DNA of 64,000 nucleotides from Lepiota brunneoincarnata (taxonomy: Eukaryota > Basidiomycota > Agaricomycetes > Agaricales > Agaricaceae). Positions 23,552-33,710 of this stretch are shown here, piece by piece. The notes under the pieces are model-generated. The model saw only the letters and a program-made list of their open reading frames with translations. It was not told the origin of the DNA and made no database searches. The position numbers and the translations under genes were made by a program. The DNA lies in contig JAEBUN010000002.1 in NCBI GenBank assembly GCA_023014365.1, positions 2,914,001 to 2,978,000 of the forward strand, in the 5' to 3' direction. The first letter of the stretch is position 1. Every line of letters begins with the position of its first letter.

Positions 23552-24759
23552 CTAGAAGACTCCAACGGGATGCTGGCTGAGGCTGAGTAGTCGGTGCACC
23601 TGCGGGATGGCTATCATTCCATTCCGACCCCAAACATCGAATGCAATGTTGGACCAGCAAAAAAGCCAGGTGAATGTCCATATCCTCCCGACTATCCCCC
23701 CCACACTACGACCTGTCTGAGCCTCCCATAAGTCTTCTAAAAGAATGCCAACGCCCATAGCTAGAAAGCATCCAATGACCGTTAAACTATCCACCATTTG
23801 ACCTGAGTTCAGGAGAGAAAGAGAATGAAGTATACCGGAAAGAAAGAAAGCTCCTAGTATGTACCCCGGTCTCCCGAACAGTAGCTCAAGGGGCTTGGCA
23901 ACGGCGGAAACCAGCATGTGTCTTAAAAATTGGTGCCATCGTTTGCCCCAGAATTCCCTGACCGATACTGATGACAAGGGGTGGTTGAAGATCGGTGGCC
24001 ACGAAGCTGGATTATCCCTGCATATCACGATTGCAACCAAGGTCAGAATGTTATGGGTCACATCCAAAAAGCTAAAGCCCATAACTGAGAGGGCGAAAGC
24101 TATTGCGGTTGCAAAGAGATGGCGTCGGACAAGGGGTAGCGACATGTCATAGATAGACCCGGTACTGTTCGAAGGCAATAGCAAGTAGGCGAGGGAAAGG
24201 GCAATGCGGAAGGCGACCGAGCGAAGAATGATGGTGCGAATGCGCTCGCGAATGAACGCAGGAAGCGGGACTCGTGCTGGTACTGTGTAACATCTCCTTC
24301 CCCAGTTCCAGCCAATCCCTCTTGGGTTTAATGCCAGGGCGATGGATTCCTTGACCACATGCACCGGCGATTCTTGGTTTCTTTGTGTGGGCTCGTCCAC
24401 CCTTTGGTATTTCTCCCCATCAAAGACCCAACCAACCGCGCGTGTGACGAGGCTGACGACCATCACTAACTGAGAGTGGTATTACAAACTGGCCTGATTG
24501 AATACGTGTAAAACCTTACAAAGAGATCGTGAATGAGCTTGCTCTTGAGGTCGGTCGATCCTCCTAGCTCCACCTGTGTCACCAAGCGGAAGGCTGTCCA
24601 AAATGTAAAGGGCAAGACGGCCAATCGCCAAAGGCGGTTTCGGTTTCCAACAGCGAGTATGGCGATAAGCTGAAAAGCTAGTAGGAATGGTAGGCAAAGT
24701 ACGAAAAACGTGTAGAGAGGCGGCAGATCCTTTTCCTGCAGTACACTCTTGACAATCAT
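23552..24759 (-). CDS. Wax-synthase-like membrane-bound O-acyltransferase (WS2)
   Basis: Paralogue of WS1 with the same two-exon plan. Exon 1 starts at 24759 (MIVKSVLQEKDLPPLYTFF) and contains LLAFQLIAILAVGNRNRLW. The intron (donor GTAAGG, acceptor CTCAG) leads to LVMVVSLVTRAVGWVFDGEK. Core motifs are NPRGIGWNWGRR, PPIFNHPLSSVSVREFWGKR, WHQFLRHML and FLSGILHSLSLL with the putative active His. Four or more hydrophobic segments follow to the stop at 23552. Expected to acylate a lipophilic alcohol at the ER. It is transcribed towards P450-1 and away from the SDR gene at 25358. Confidence 0.86.
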
Positions 24760-25357
24760 AGCGGCCAAGTGGACGAGAATCGTGAGGACTGCCCCACTCT
24801 GAGAGATTTGCTGGGCGCTGCATGGGCACCCGCGCCTTGCGAAGCCGAACGGGAGCCATGCAGGAGCCGAGGGAGATATGACCAGCCGTAATGACAGGCT
24901 CTGGTGAGCTAATCCCGGTACAGTGGCCGTAAGGGTAACATACACTCTCCCTAACATGAGCTAACACTCGTGCTGAATTCTCTCTGGGAGCTCGCCGCGC
25001 AGTGCAGACAATTCGGCCCCAATACTTGCCCCTGCTGGAAGTTCGTGAGCGCTCATTGCGCTAAAAACAAACATGCCATATGGAAAGCAGATTCCCAAGT
25101 CGACCGGTGACAATGTATCGTTTTTTAATGCAGGTGCCCTTGAAGCTCCTAGTTGTGGAAATTATTCCATCCGGACTGTCCGCTCATCCGAGGACGGCGT
25201 CGGTCCCGCACTATCGTCGACGCTTCAATTACATCTCGGTACCCAGCCAGTTGGAAACTTATTCGGAAGCCTGCACGAAACCCGATCGTTGGACAAGATA
25301 AGGATGAAAGGCACCACCACTCTAAAATTTTGTGGTTGTTAGACCTACTCTCGCACC
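24760..25357. promoter_or_regulatory. Divergent WS2 / SDR promoter region
   Basis: About 600 bp between divergent starts. No coding sequence or repeat recognised. Control regions for both genes must lie here. Confidence 0.4.
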
Positions 25358-26710
25358 ATGGGGCTCTCCTGGAGTATTCGACGGACGATTTCAGAGGAAG
25401 ACCTCGTCGACTTGCATGGGAAGGTGGTCATTATAACAGGCAGCAAGTGAGCGACCGAGTTATTCGTGGCGTTCCGACTGCCGTTAACATCCTAACCAGC
25501 TCTGGGATCGGATATGCTACTCTACAGTTCCTCGCTCGAAAGGGCGCAAAGGTGCGTTCGTTTCTTGTAGCACAAAATAGGTTTACTGAGTTTATGTTTC
25601 CCAAGGTATACATGGCTTCTCGGGATGAACAGAGGAGCAAAGAAGCCATGGAAGACTTAAAGGCAGCGGGTCTAGGAGATGGTTCTGTGCATTGGCTCAA
25701 ACTTGACCTGGACGATCCACGACTTGTAAAGAGAGCTGCCCAAGAAATTCTAGAGAAGGAGGATCGTTTGGACATTTTGAGTATGTCGCTCAGTTATTGT
25801 GATATTGTTGCTACTGAGTAACTTTCCGAATGTCAGTCAATAATGCCGGGAAGCAAGTGACTTCACTCTCCTGCATTTCTTGGGGACTGAGATATGTTTT
25901 CAGGTCTATGGAACCAATCATTATAACAAAGGACGGGCTACAAGATACCATAGCTACGAAGTTAGTACCAACTCAAGACGTCTCCGCCTCATACTAAAAG
26001 GAAATGTTGTCATCCAGTTATCTATCCCACTTTGTCTTTACAGAGACTCTTATGCCCTTGATGGTCAGAACATCAATGGGGGGTTCAGATGTTCGCATAC
26101 TCAACGTCAGTCCACCTTTAGTAGTTCGCATTGCTGACGATTTGACAAGTACTCATTCCCAGCTAACATCCTGTGTTCACCCAATCGCAAGGCCAACCTC
26201 CTTCGTCGGGAAGGAAAGTATCAACACCGATTTCGGATGTTCCACTCTTGGGAGACTCAAGACCTATTGTCAGTACTTCAGCTCCTCAAACCAAATACTT
26301 GATTCTGATCCCCTCTCCCAGCTTACTCAAAACTCGCCAATGTCCTTTACACCAAACATCTTCAACAGCGTCTGAAAGCAGAGGGTGTTGACATTATCTG
26401 CATGGTGATTGACCCTGGCCTCGCCCTCACGAAAACTGTGCAACGGTGGATTGATAGCACGGGCTATCTTCTCAGCATGTTGGTGATGGCCATCGCACTA
26501 ATCATCTTCTGGACTCCTCGAAAAGGTGCAATGACCTCTGCATATGCCGCTGCATCACCGGAAGTAAGGGCGAACGCGGAGAAATTCAAAGGCGCGCATC
26601 TTGTACCCATTGGACATACCGTGAATCCATCGGCTCAGGCGAGAGACGATAGGCTAGCAAATGAGTTGTACGCTACTACGATAGACATCCTTAGAGAAAT
26701 GGGCCTGTAG
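25358..26710 (+). CDS. Short-chain dehydrogenase/reductase (retinol dehydrogenase-like)
   Basis: NAD(P)-dependent oxidoreductase for an alcohol/ketone pair on a lipophilic substrate. The spliced frame gives the cofactor motif GKVVIITGSN-SGIGYA (TGxxxGxG), then VYMASRDEQRSKEAM, LDLDDPRLVKRAA and INNAGK. Next come NYLSHFVFTETLMPLM, DVRILN-LTSCVH with the catalytic Ser, and TYSYSKLANVLYTKHL, a YxxxK active site. VIDPGLALT and a C-terminal hydrophobic segment (LLSMLVMAIALIIFW) follow. Seven introns; one must be GC-AG to keep the frame. The start at 25358 opens MGLSWSIRRTISEEDLVDL. It sits between WS2 and P450-2, so a role in the same pathway is likely by context only. Confidence 0.88.
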
Positions 26711-26713
26711 GAA

Positions 26714-27328
26714 GTAAATCTATAGATTATGTAGCTATTGCAGTGGCTATCAATTCCCGGGTCCAGCTTGCTCAGCTCGGAGGATATTGTAGTACACTTT
26801 GAAGGCTCTGTGCCTCCAGATTGTGGGCCTCTGGCTCCCCTCTCGTTGGGTTCGTTGCATTGGCGTAAGCTGAGATACAATTTACTGTACCGCCACGCTG
26901 CTTTCTTACGCGGCAAATCCAACGATACCCTAGCCAGGTCGGTAGGAGAAGGGTGGATGCCCGGACGGGCTGTAGGCCTTGAATAGTATTACCAACAGCG
27001 GGCTTAACGTTTTGTAGGAAGCGAAAGTCACATAAACTAATAACAAATAACAGATCTCGGCTACCGCCCCAACCGTGTATCAGAAGAGATTTCGGTAACA
27101 TTCTTTTCATTCCTAGGACCGCCAAAAGCAAACTCTACCGAGTAAGAAGTCGGGTGGCTGCTCTCCTCCGCATCGGGTCCGGTTGGACAAGCCTCCAGCA
27201 CCCGTCCCACTTTCCCCTTATTGGAAGTTGAGTACCAGGATCTAGATAGGAGGGACGCCAATACCTTGACTGGCTTAAAGATAAGGAGATCCATTTGGGG
27301 TTACAAAAAATTAACTTAAGATACATAC
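26714..27328. other. Intergenic, no gene seen
   Basis: Spacer after the SDR gene. Open frames on either strand have no recognisable motif, and no RNA gene was found. Confidence 0.45.
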
Positions 27329-27561
27329 TTACAATCCCCCTGTCACACGAGGCAATAATTTGGAATAACTTAGGCTTATCTGTCGGCTCCTCCTCGGTCC
27401 CCAAGTTCGATTCCGGTCAGCGTCATCATGAGCCAGCGATGAACGGCATTGTCCTTGGGTGACAGGCGGGCCGCATGTCGTATGGGTTGGAAGCACAAAA
27501 TTTGAGGATTACACATATAACAATTTACAGGCGCTCCAGAGTCCACATCTCTCGTCCCGCC
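27329..27561 (+). repeat. P450 promoter-type repeat (copy a)
   Basis: This stretch directly before the P450-2 ATG is repeated in inverted orientation at 45712-45898. Shared words, in order, include CACGAGGCAA, GGCTTATC, CGGCTCCTC, CCCAAGTTCGA, TATGGGTTGGAA, TTTGAGGA and CCACATCTC. The last 30-60 bp also resemble the upstream sequence of P450-4. It is therefore probably a promoter unit that travelled with P450 copies. GTTCGATTC inside it looks like a pol III B box, but no tRNA can be folded. Confidence 0.6.
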
Positions 27562-29606
27562 ATGTTGGAAGCCCCTTCGATCCAAGTGACCTACTTGATT
27601 GGCTCCCTTATTTTCTTCGTAGCCTGCAAAGCATATCTGAATGACCACAAACCAACTGTAAGCCCAATAACTTCCCCTCTTGTGTACTAAGCCAGACGTG
27701 ATATAGCACGAATTTGACAATATCCCCACCGTTGGCCACTCTGGCCGACTGATGTCCTTCATCGACGCATTCCGGTTCATTTGGTCTGCAAGAGAAATTG
27801 TTCGAGAGGGTTATAGGAAGTTTCCAAAGGGATTATTCAGGGTACCCACCCTGATGCATTGGGAGTTCGTCATTAGTGCGAAGGATATGCTGGAGGACCT
27901 GAAGAAGGCCAAGGGAAGGGATCTGAGTTTTCAAGCTCGGACTATTGAGGTATGTCCTGTATCATAAGTCATACAAGGTTGAAGTCTGAACATACTGTCT
28001 TGGGGCATTGGCACAGACTTTGAAGTATCGGTATTCTATTAGGGGCAACAGCGAGAACAGCCTTTACCACATTAAGGTGGTCCAACTGCACCTGGTGCAT
28101 TTTGGATCTCATTGGTGAGTTTTACTCGAGAAGCGGATGGAGGTGGTGGTGATTTATTTATTTCTTCGCAGCAATGATATACACGATGAAAGCGTCGCCG
28201 CAATCCAGGACCTCATACCGGCTACGGACAAAGGTGAGCATTTTTAATATCCTTAAGCAACCCATCACACACCGAGCTCTTAGAATGGCTGAGCCTCCCT
28301 GTCTGGCACACGGTCACGCAGCTTATTGCACGGCTGAGCAATCGTACACTTGTAGGATTGCCACTGTGTAGGAATCAGGAATACTTGGACTTCGTCATCG
28401 AGTTTGGCGACAATATTGTCAAGGCCTCATTTCTCATTGATGCTGTACCACGCTTTCTACAACCGTGAGCCCCTCTCGCCCTTTCTGTATAAAATTGATT
28501 AGTGAGCCTTCTGGAATAGATTACTCGGACCTCTGATTGGGTCTCACAAGAAACATCGCAGGTTGGCTTTGAAGTTTCTCGGGCCCCTGATTGAGGATAG
28601 GTTGAAGATGAAAGAGGAGTACGGAAACGACTGGGAGGGAAAACCGGTATGTGTTCCTACAAACGAAATCGAGGAACACTACTAATAAGAGGATGCCATA
28701 AGGATGACTTGATCTCATGGTTGATTGACGAGGCAAAGGGAGAAGACGCGACCTTGGAGAATCTGGCGCTGCGGGCTTTGCTTGTCAATTTTGGCATGAT
28801 CCACACCACTGCTGTGGTAAATCTTAAATTTCTGTTCTGCTGTGATTCCATTGGCTGAGGCTTTTCTGCAGACGATGACACACACGCTTTTTGATATCGC
28901 TGCTCGCCCGGAATGTATGGAAGAGCTCCGAGAAGAAGCACGGCAGGTGACCGAATCCGAAGGTTGGTCAAAGGCCGCGATTTCGAAGCTATACAAATTA
29001 GACAGTTTCATGCGCGAAACGATGAGGTTTTCGAGCGTAGGTGCCAGTAAGTCAAGCGACTATTGTCTACTTTATGCTGTTGGTGAACTCGCGGTCCCCC
29101 AGTTTCGACGTGGCGCAAGGTCATCGATCCTAATGGGTTCACCTTCTCCAACGGAGTCAAGCTGCCTTATGGAACCTATGTTTCCACCGCTGGCGACGCC
29201 ATTCACCACGACGAGGAGAACTATTCGGATCCAGAGACTTTCGACGGGTTCAGGTTTTACAAGTTGGCACAAACCCAATTAGAGGCTGGAAACGGCGAAG
29301 AATTTCACACAAAACACGCATTCGCGGCTTCCTCCGAGAATTGGTTGTTTTGGGGAATTGGGAAGCATGCTTGTCCTGGCCGGTAAGCCTTGTTCGCCTC
29401 TCCATGGAATATGCCATGACGTAAATTCTTACAGTTATCTTGCTGCACACGAGATCAAAGTGACCATAGCGTTCATGTTGCTGAACTACGACATCAGGTT
29501 GAGGGGTGATAAACGCCCAGCTAACCAGTGGATATCGTATCTTTGTGCACCGGACATCAAAGAACATGTTCTCTTCCGGGCAAGGAGTGGTACAAAATCG
29601 AAGTAG
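27562..29606 (+). CDS. Cytochrome P450, CYP512-like (P450-2)
   Basis: Haem monooxygenase paralogous to P450-1, with the same intron plan. It starts MLEAPSIQVTYLIGSLIFF and continues VGHSGRLMSFIDAFRFIW, KFPKGLFRVPTLMHWEFV, LVGLPLCRNQEYLDFVIEF and LALKFLGPLIEDRLKMKEE. The I-helix is NFGMIHTTAV. ExxR is RETMR. RKVIDPNGFTFSNGVKLPYG precedes the haem loop FWGIGKHACPGR, with Trp at the first motif position. The last exon, YLAAHEIKVTIAFMLLNYDI, ends at 29606. All splices checked keep the frame. The 5' region carries the repeat found again at 45.7 kb. Substrate unknown; expected on the ER membrane facing the cytosol. Confidence 0.93.
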
Positions 29607-30256
29607 CGTCGTAGTATACCATATACACATGTTGTCCTCGTCTGATCAAAATGGGCAACTGGTTCGGGGAGACAATAGTATACCGCAGTTTCGGTTTTTA
29701 CAAGCCGTGATTGTCATAGGTCCAGACGATGCAGCATGGTCAGCAGAGCGAAATATATACTTGCATTTGGGCTAGGAAGGGGGGGGGTCCGGGTTCAATG
29801 GCTGGTTACAGAACGACCGTCTGAGATAAGTGCCCTTTACCGGCCTTAAGCACTTGAATTGCTCTGCACAAGCAATCGCTAATGCAAAATCAGCACTTGT
29901 GCAAATACTACAGAACACGGCAGCGCAAATATCGATTAGGGAAAACGTAGTTACGAGGTGCAGGTCGTGGGATTAAACGTGGGTCGCTGGTTTTGCTCGC
30001 ACAACCGGTTAACCGGAACATAAAAGATCACGGCTTTTATGTTGTTCTCCAACGAGTCAGTTCATGACCGCAATTGACCGTACAATGCTGGATCCAGGCC
30101 TTCCTCGTTTCATGTCTTTCTGACTGACCGTTGTACCCTCGGCTCTCGTTCGGCCCCGCTCTGCTCCATGACTTGTAAATTGTTTTATTTGCGCTTAGCC
30201 GGCCCCAAGATGCGGTGTTGACAGAAATAGGGCCTACCTCTGTTTGCTTGACCACC
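29607..30256. other. Intergenic P450-2 / WS3 with perfect inverted repeats
   Basis: No gene seen. It contains the 12-bp palindrome at 30005-30016 and an adjacent 10-bp inverted repeat, listed separately. Open frames here show no recognisable similarity. Confidence 0.45.
30005..30043. promoter_or_regulatory. Palindrome plus hairpin-forming inverted repeat upstream of WS3
   Basis: CCGGTTAACCGG (30005-30016) is a perfect 12-bp palindrome with CGG half-sites as used by Zn2Cys6 regulators. It is followed at once by AACATAAAAG (30017-30026), a 7-nt spacer and CTTTTATGTT (30034-30043), a perfect 10-bp inverted repeat. Together they lie about 215-250 bp before the WS3 ATG. Confidence 0.4.
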
Positions 30257-31489
30257 ATGACCGTGGAAAGAGTGCTACAAGTTGACAACGAGCCCTCCAC
30301 CCTCCGGACATTGTCCGCACTCTGCATATCATTCCTATTGGCGTTTCAGCTTTCGGCTATCCTTGTTTTTGGACAAAAAAGCCGACTCTGGCGATTGTCG
30401 CTCCTGCCCTTTACCCTGTGGACAGCCTTTCGTCTGCTAATGCAGGTCAAACTTGGAACAAAGGATGATTTTCTGAGCAGAATGATCCAATATATATTGG
30501 TAAGGGACTATGCGCACTCAATCAGGTTTTTGTCTTAAAACTGCCCTCAGTTAACGATTGTTCCCTGGTCTGTTGTACGCGCGGTTGGCTGGAGCTTCGA
30601 TGGAGAGAAGTATCAAAGGGTCGACCGGCGCACGCAGAACAAGACCAGAAGCCAAGAATCGCTGGCGCATGCGGCCAAGGAAGCCATCGCACTGATAATG
30701 AACCCGAGAGGGATTGGCTGGAATTGGGGAAGAAACTGCTATACGACACCGCCGGATACGACGCGCTCCGTGTTCGTCCGCAAGCAAGTTTGCACTATCA
30801 TTGTTCATCCAATCATCCTTCACATTGCCCTTACCTCCCTGTTACCCACGCAAGGCGTTGGCAGCATATATAACATGCCGCCACCCTTACGTTTCCTTGC
30901 AAGCAGCTCCTTACCTCTAATCACGGGTTTCATATTGATGGATACAAGCCATAGTATTGCGGCCCTTGTTGCAGTTGTGGTGTTTGGGGATGATCCGGGT
31001 TCATGGCCACCACTGTTCAATGCCCCTTGGTTATCAACGTCGCTCACGGAATTCTGGGGTAGACGTTGGCATCAGTTTTTGAGACATGCTCTGGTTTCCG
31101 CTGGTGGGAGACCACTGCAATCGCTATTCGGGCGACCCGGGTATATCATGGGAGCATTCCTTCTTTCCGGCGTCCTTCATTCTGGCCAATTTTGGGAGAT
31201 GGACCAATTGGTAGATTGTTTGACTATGATCGGAGGTTTTCTGGCCATGGGCATTGGCATTCTTCTTGAAGATTCATGGAAGGCTCGAACGGGGCGCCAG
31301 GTGGGGGGGTTATTCGGGAGGTTATGGACGCTCGCTTGGCTCATTTTCTGGTCCAACATCGTTTTCGATGTTTCGAGTCGAGAACGGATCCTGCTAAATC
31401 CGGAACCACAGCAAATGTTCAATCCCAGCGACCGCTCCATTCCAGTTTTTGGCACATCACCGCTTGAAGTAACGACACCCCCTCAATGA
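30257..31489 (+). CDS. Wax-synthase-like membrane-bound O-acyltransferase (WS3)
   Basis: Paralogue of WS1. The ATG at 30257 opens MTVERVLQVDNEPSTLRTL. The first exon then has FLLAFQLSAILVFGQKSRLW and LPFTLWTAFRLLMQVKLG. The intron (donor GTAAGG, acceptor CTCAG) leads to VGWSFDGEKYQRVDRRTQ, NPRGIGWNWGRN, PPLFNAPWLSTSLTEFWGRR, WHQFLRHALV and LLSGVLHSGQFW with the conserved His. The C-terminal region differs from its paralogues: VFDVSSRERI replaces the FDVWGR block. The divergence is compatible with a changed substrate but does not break the frame. It is transcribed in the same direction as P450-2 and converges with the elongase. Confidence 0.86.
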
Positions 31490-31778
31490 AGATGGCACTC
31501 ATGTTTTAATGCCTTGCCAAGAATACTTCCCTCACGTGGTGCTCCTCCCCCTTCCTCGCTCTCTCAATTGGTGAACCGTAGATGACTGATATCCATATGC
31601 TCTGGCATTGATTTTCATTTGTCCTGAATTGAAAACACGACGACGCCCCGTATTGTGCTTTTGATAGTCTATCCTGATATAGTGACTGTGAGACGATCGG
31701 AAGTTAGGCCCCTGTCTCGAGTTGCCAGAGTTTGGCACAACGCAATCCCTTATCGATCACCGATCTTTGTCTCCCCAG

Positions 31779-32901
31779 TTAGAATCCTCTGTTACTTCTA
31801 TCTACAACAGCGTGATTGCCTCTCGAACCCACTAGCTTCCCCGCAGTGCTGAGAACCCAGTAGGAGTCGATGAAGAGACCCCAGTAACTGGTGAGTAAAA
31901 TAAAGCCCAGCGCTGCGGCTCCCCAGTCAGAAGCATAGACACTCAGATGGGGAAGATGCTCGTAATAACCGAACACGAAGTTGTTATAGGCTAGAGAAGA
32001 TGTCAGCATATCAACATCACAACAACCACATGTCAAACATACCGCCAAAGTACACAACACGAATCTCGATGACGAATTGTACAATTCGCATGGTTGTAAG
32101 ATACTTCTTCTGGTCGAGAAAGGAACCATCAGCTTGGATGTACATCGTGCACAGAGAGAAAGTCGTTGCCCAAAACTCTCTACTAACCGTAGTATAGTAG
32201 TAGTGACCTGCGCGCTAATTTTGGTGACCGTCTTTCGTCAAATGAGGCATTATGCTTACGCATGACCACATGTACAACTAGGTCGAAGATGACGACCACC
32301 CAGGAAATGTTGACTCTGCGATTAAGTTGAGTGAAGGAAAGTAGAGTGGTCGCCGAGTGGTGAAAGACACGAAGGAATTCTGTCGTAATCCATGTCAGAC
32401 GTGAACCTCGGAGAGGGAATTGTCTACCCACGAATGGGCTTCTTCTTGAGTGCCAGGAATATCGAGTCGAAGAGTTCAAGGTACCCGAAATAGTAGTGGA
32501 TCATGTAGTAGAATTCCATCCTCTACGTATAGTTGAAGCAGGAATCAATCACTGGAGTTGGACTCGTTACTCACAGGGGTCCAGACTTTTTCTGAGTAGA
32601 ATGCTTGATGAAGGCCGGATCGCCAGATTTGCGGTACTATTTCTTCCAGCATTAAACAAAGCAGGAGTGCATTGCCAACGCCCAGCAGGACATTATGTAC
32701 TCGGATCAACGTCGTGAGCTTGTAAGGTTGTCGCTTCATCATGAGCGCCTTGATACCGAAAATCACACCCAGATAGCGGGCAAGCGTAGTGACTACCACA
32801 GTGGTGGTGCTGAGTGGTGTCTTTCCAGCAACATAAGACGAGAGGTGTTGCGGAAGTCTGTAGGGGATGCAAGCCAAGAGGATATCGGCAAGAAGGGCCA
32901 T
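31779..32901 (-). CDS. ELO-family fatty acid elongase (GNS1/SUR4 type), altered His box
   Basis: Multi-pass ER condensing enzyme of very-long-chain fatty acid elongation, by family. Exons give LIRVHNVLLGVGNALLLCLM, SEKVWTP, EFYYMIHYYFGYLELFDSIF with ALKKKPI, then the histidine box read here as QFLRVFHHSATTLLSFTQLN. Next are SWVVVIFDLVVHVVM, HYYYTTVSREFWATTFSLC-like and KKYLTTMRIVQFVIEIRVV, then a C-terminal exon ending at 31779. The canonical box is LHxxHH; its first His is Arg here (codon CGT near 32370). The usual YYYYY run is partly replaced too. The first in-frame ATG is at 32901 (MALLADILLACIPYRL); a TGA lies upstream. In context it could supply acyl chains for the acyltransferases, but activity is uncertain. 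Confidence 0.85.
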
Positions 32902-33710
32902 GGAGGCAGTCAACTCGGAGGACGTGACCAGAGCAGATGTTCAAGGGATCGGCCACTCGTTTGACTCGACAGGAGTCCGGGATTTAAAGTAGAGCAAGGA
33001 ACGAACATGCTTTATGGGCACCATAGATCGCAAACACAGCAGGCTCGGTATCTGGTATTGAAGGCCACGAGTCTATCAATATCAGCCGGACCCCGCAACT
33101 TCCGTCCACACTGGTTGTGGTGTCCCACCGCCTCCATACTCCAATGCCAGCTGCCATGAATTTCGCCATATGGCCTGGCTTGCTTTCCTTTCGCCGTTAT
33201 CTGTGGAGTACCCGTATCGTCCCCGTTTCCGCATTCGCTTGCGCTATTAGCGCCGAAGTGGTTCTTGTACGTATCACAGAGCATGTACTTCCTGGTGGAC
33301 ACACGGGTGCTGAGCTAACTTCATGCAGCCCGTCAAAAGATAACCTTTGTACGAGAAAACCTCAACTTGTCCGGAGAACCGAATAAGGGGCGGCGATAGG
33401 GCGGGACGAGGTCATCCCCGACACAGCTCTATGCACTTATTGCGTAGACATTACAGAGATGCAAGGTAGGCAACAGTCACGCGTGAAAGAGGAGGAATCC
33501 TAAATGACACCGAACCGTTGTCTGTCGTCTCTTCGACGATAATACGCCGATGGCTCAATGGGCTAACTACATGCGGGTAGATATTCTAAACCGAGCAGGC
33601 AAATCACCTAATGACGGTATCAATTACGGTCCGCATGTCCTCGAGCCGATTTTCAGTATGAACAAATTCCATAAGGAGCATCCGTATCCGGTCAAAGGTT
33701 TGCAACCATC
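32902..33710. promoter_or_regulatory. Divergent elongase / CYP51 promoter region
   Basis: About 810 bp between divergent starts. No gene or repeat recognised. A tRNA-A-box-like stretch near 33552 is not supported as a tRNA. Confidence 0.4.

Noticed and set aside
27395..27425. tRNA-like B box (GTTCGATTC) in the 27.4-kb repeat and its copy at 45.8 kb
   Set aside because: The 7-bp acceptor partner and a T stem are missing in both copies; at most a decayed tRNA-derived repeat.
33550..33640. tRNA-like A box (TGGCTCAATGGG) near 33552
   Set aside because: No B box at the right distance and no cloverleaf can be drawn.
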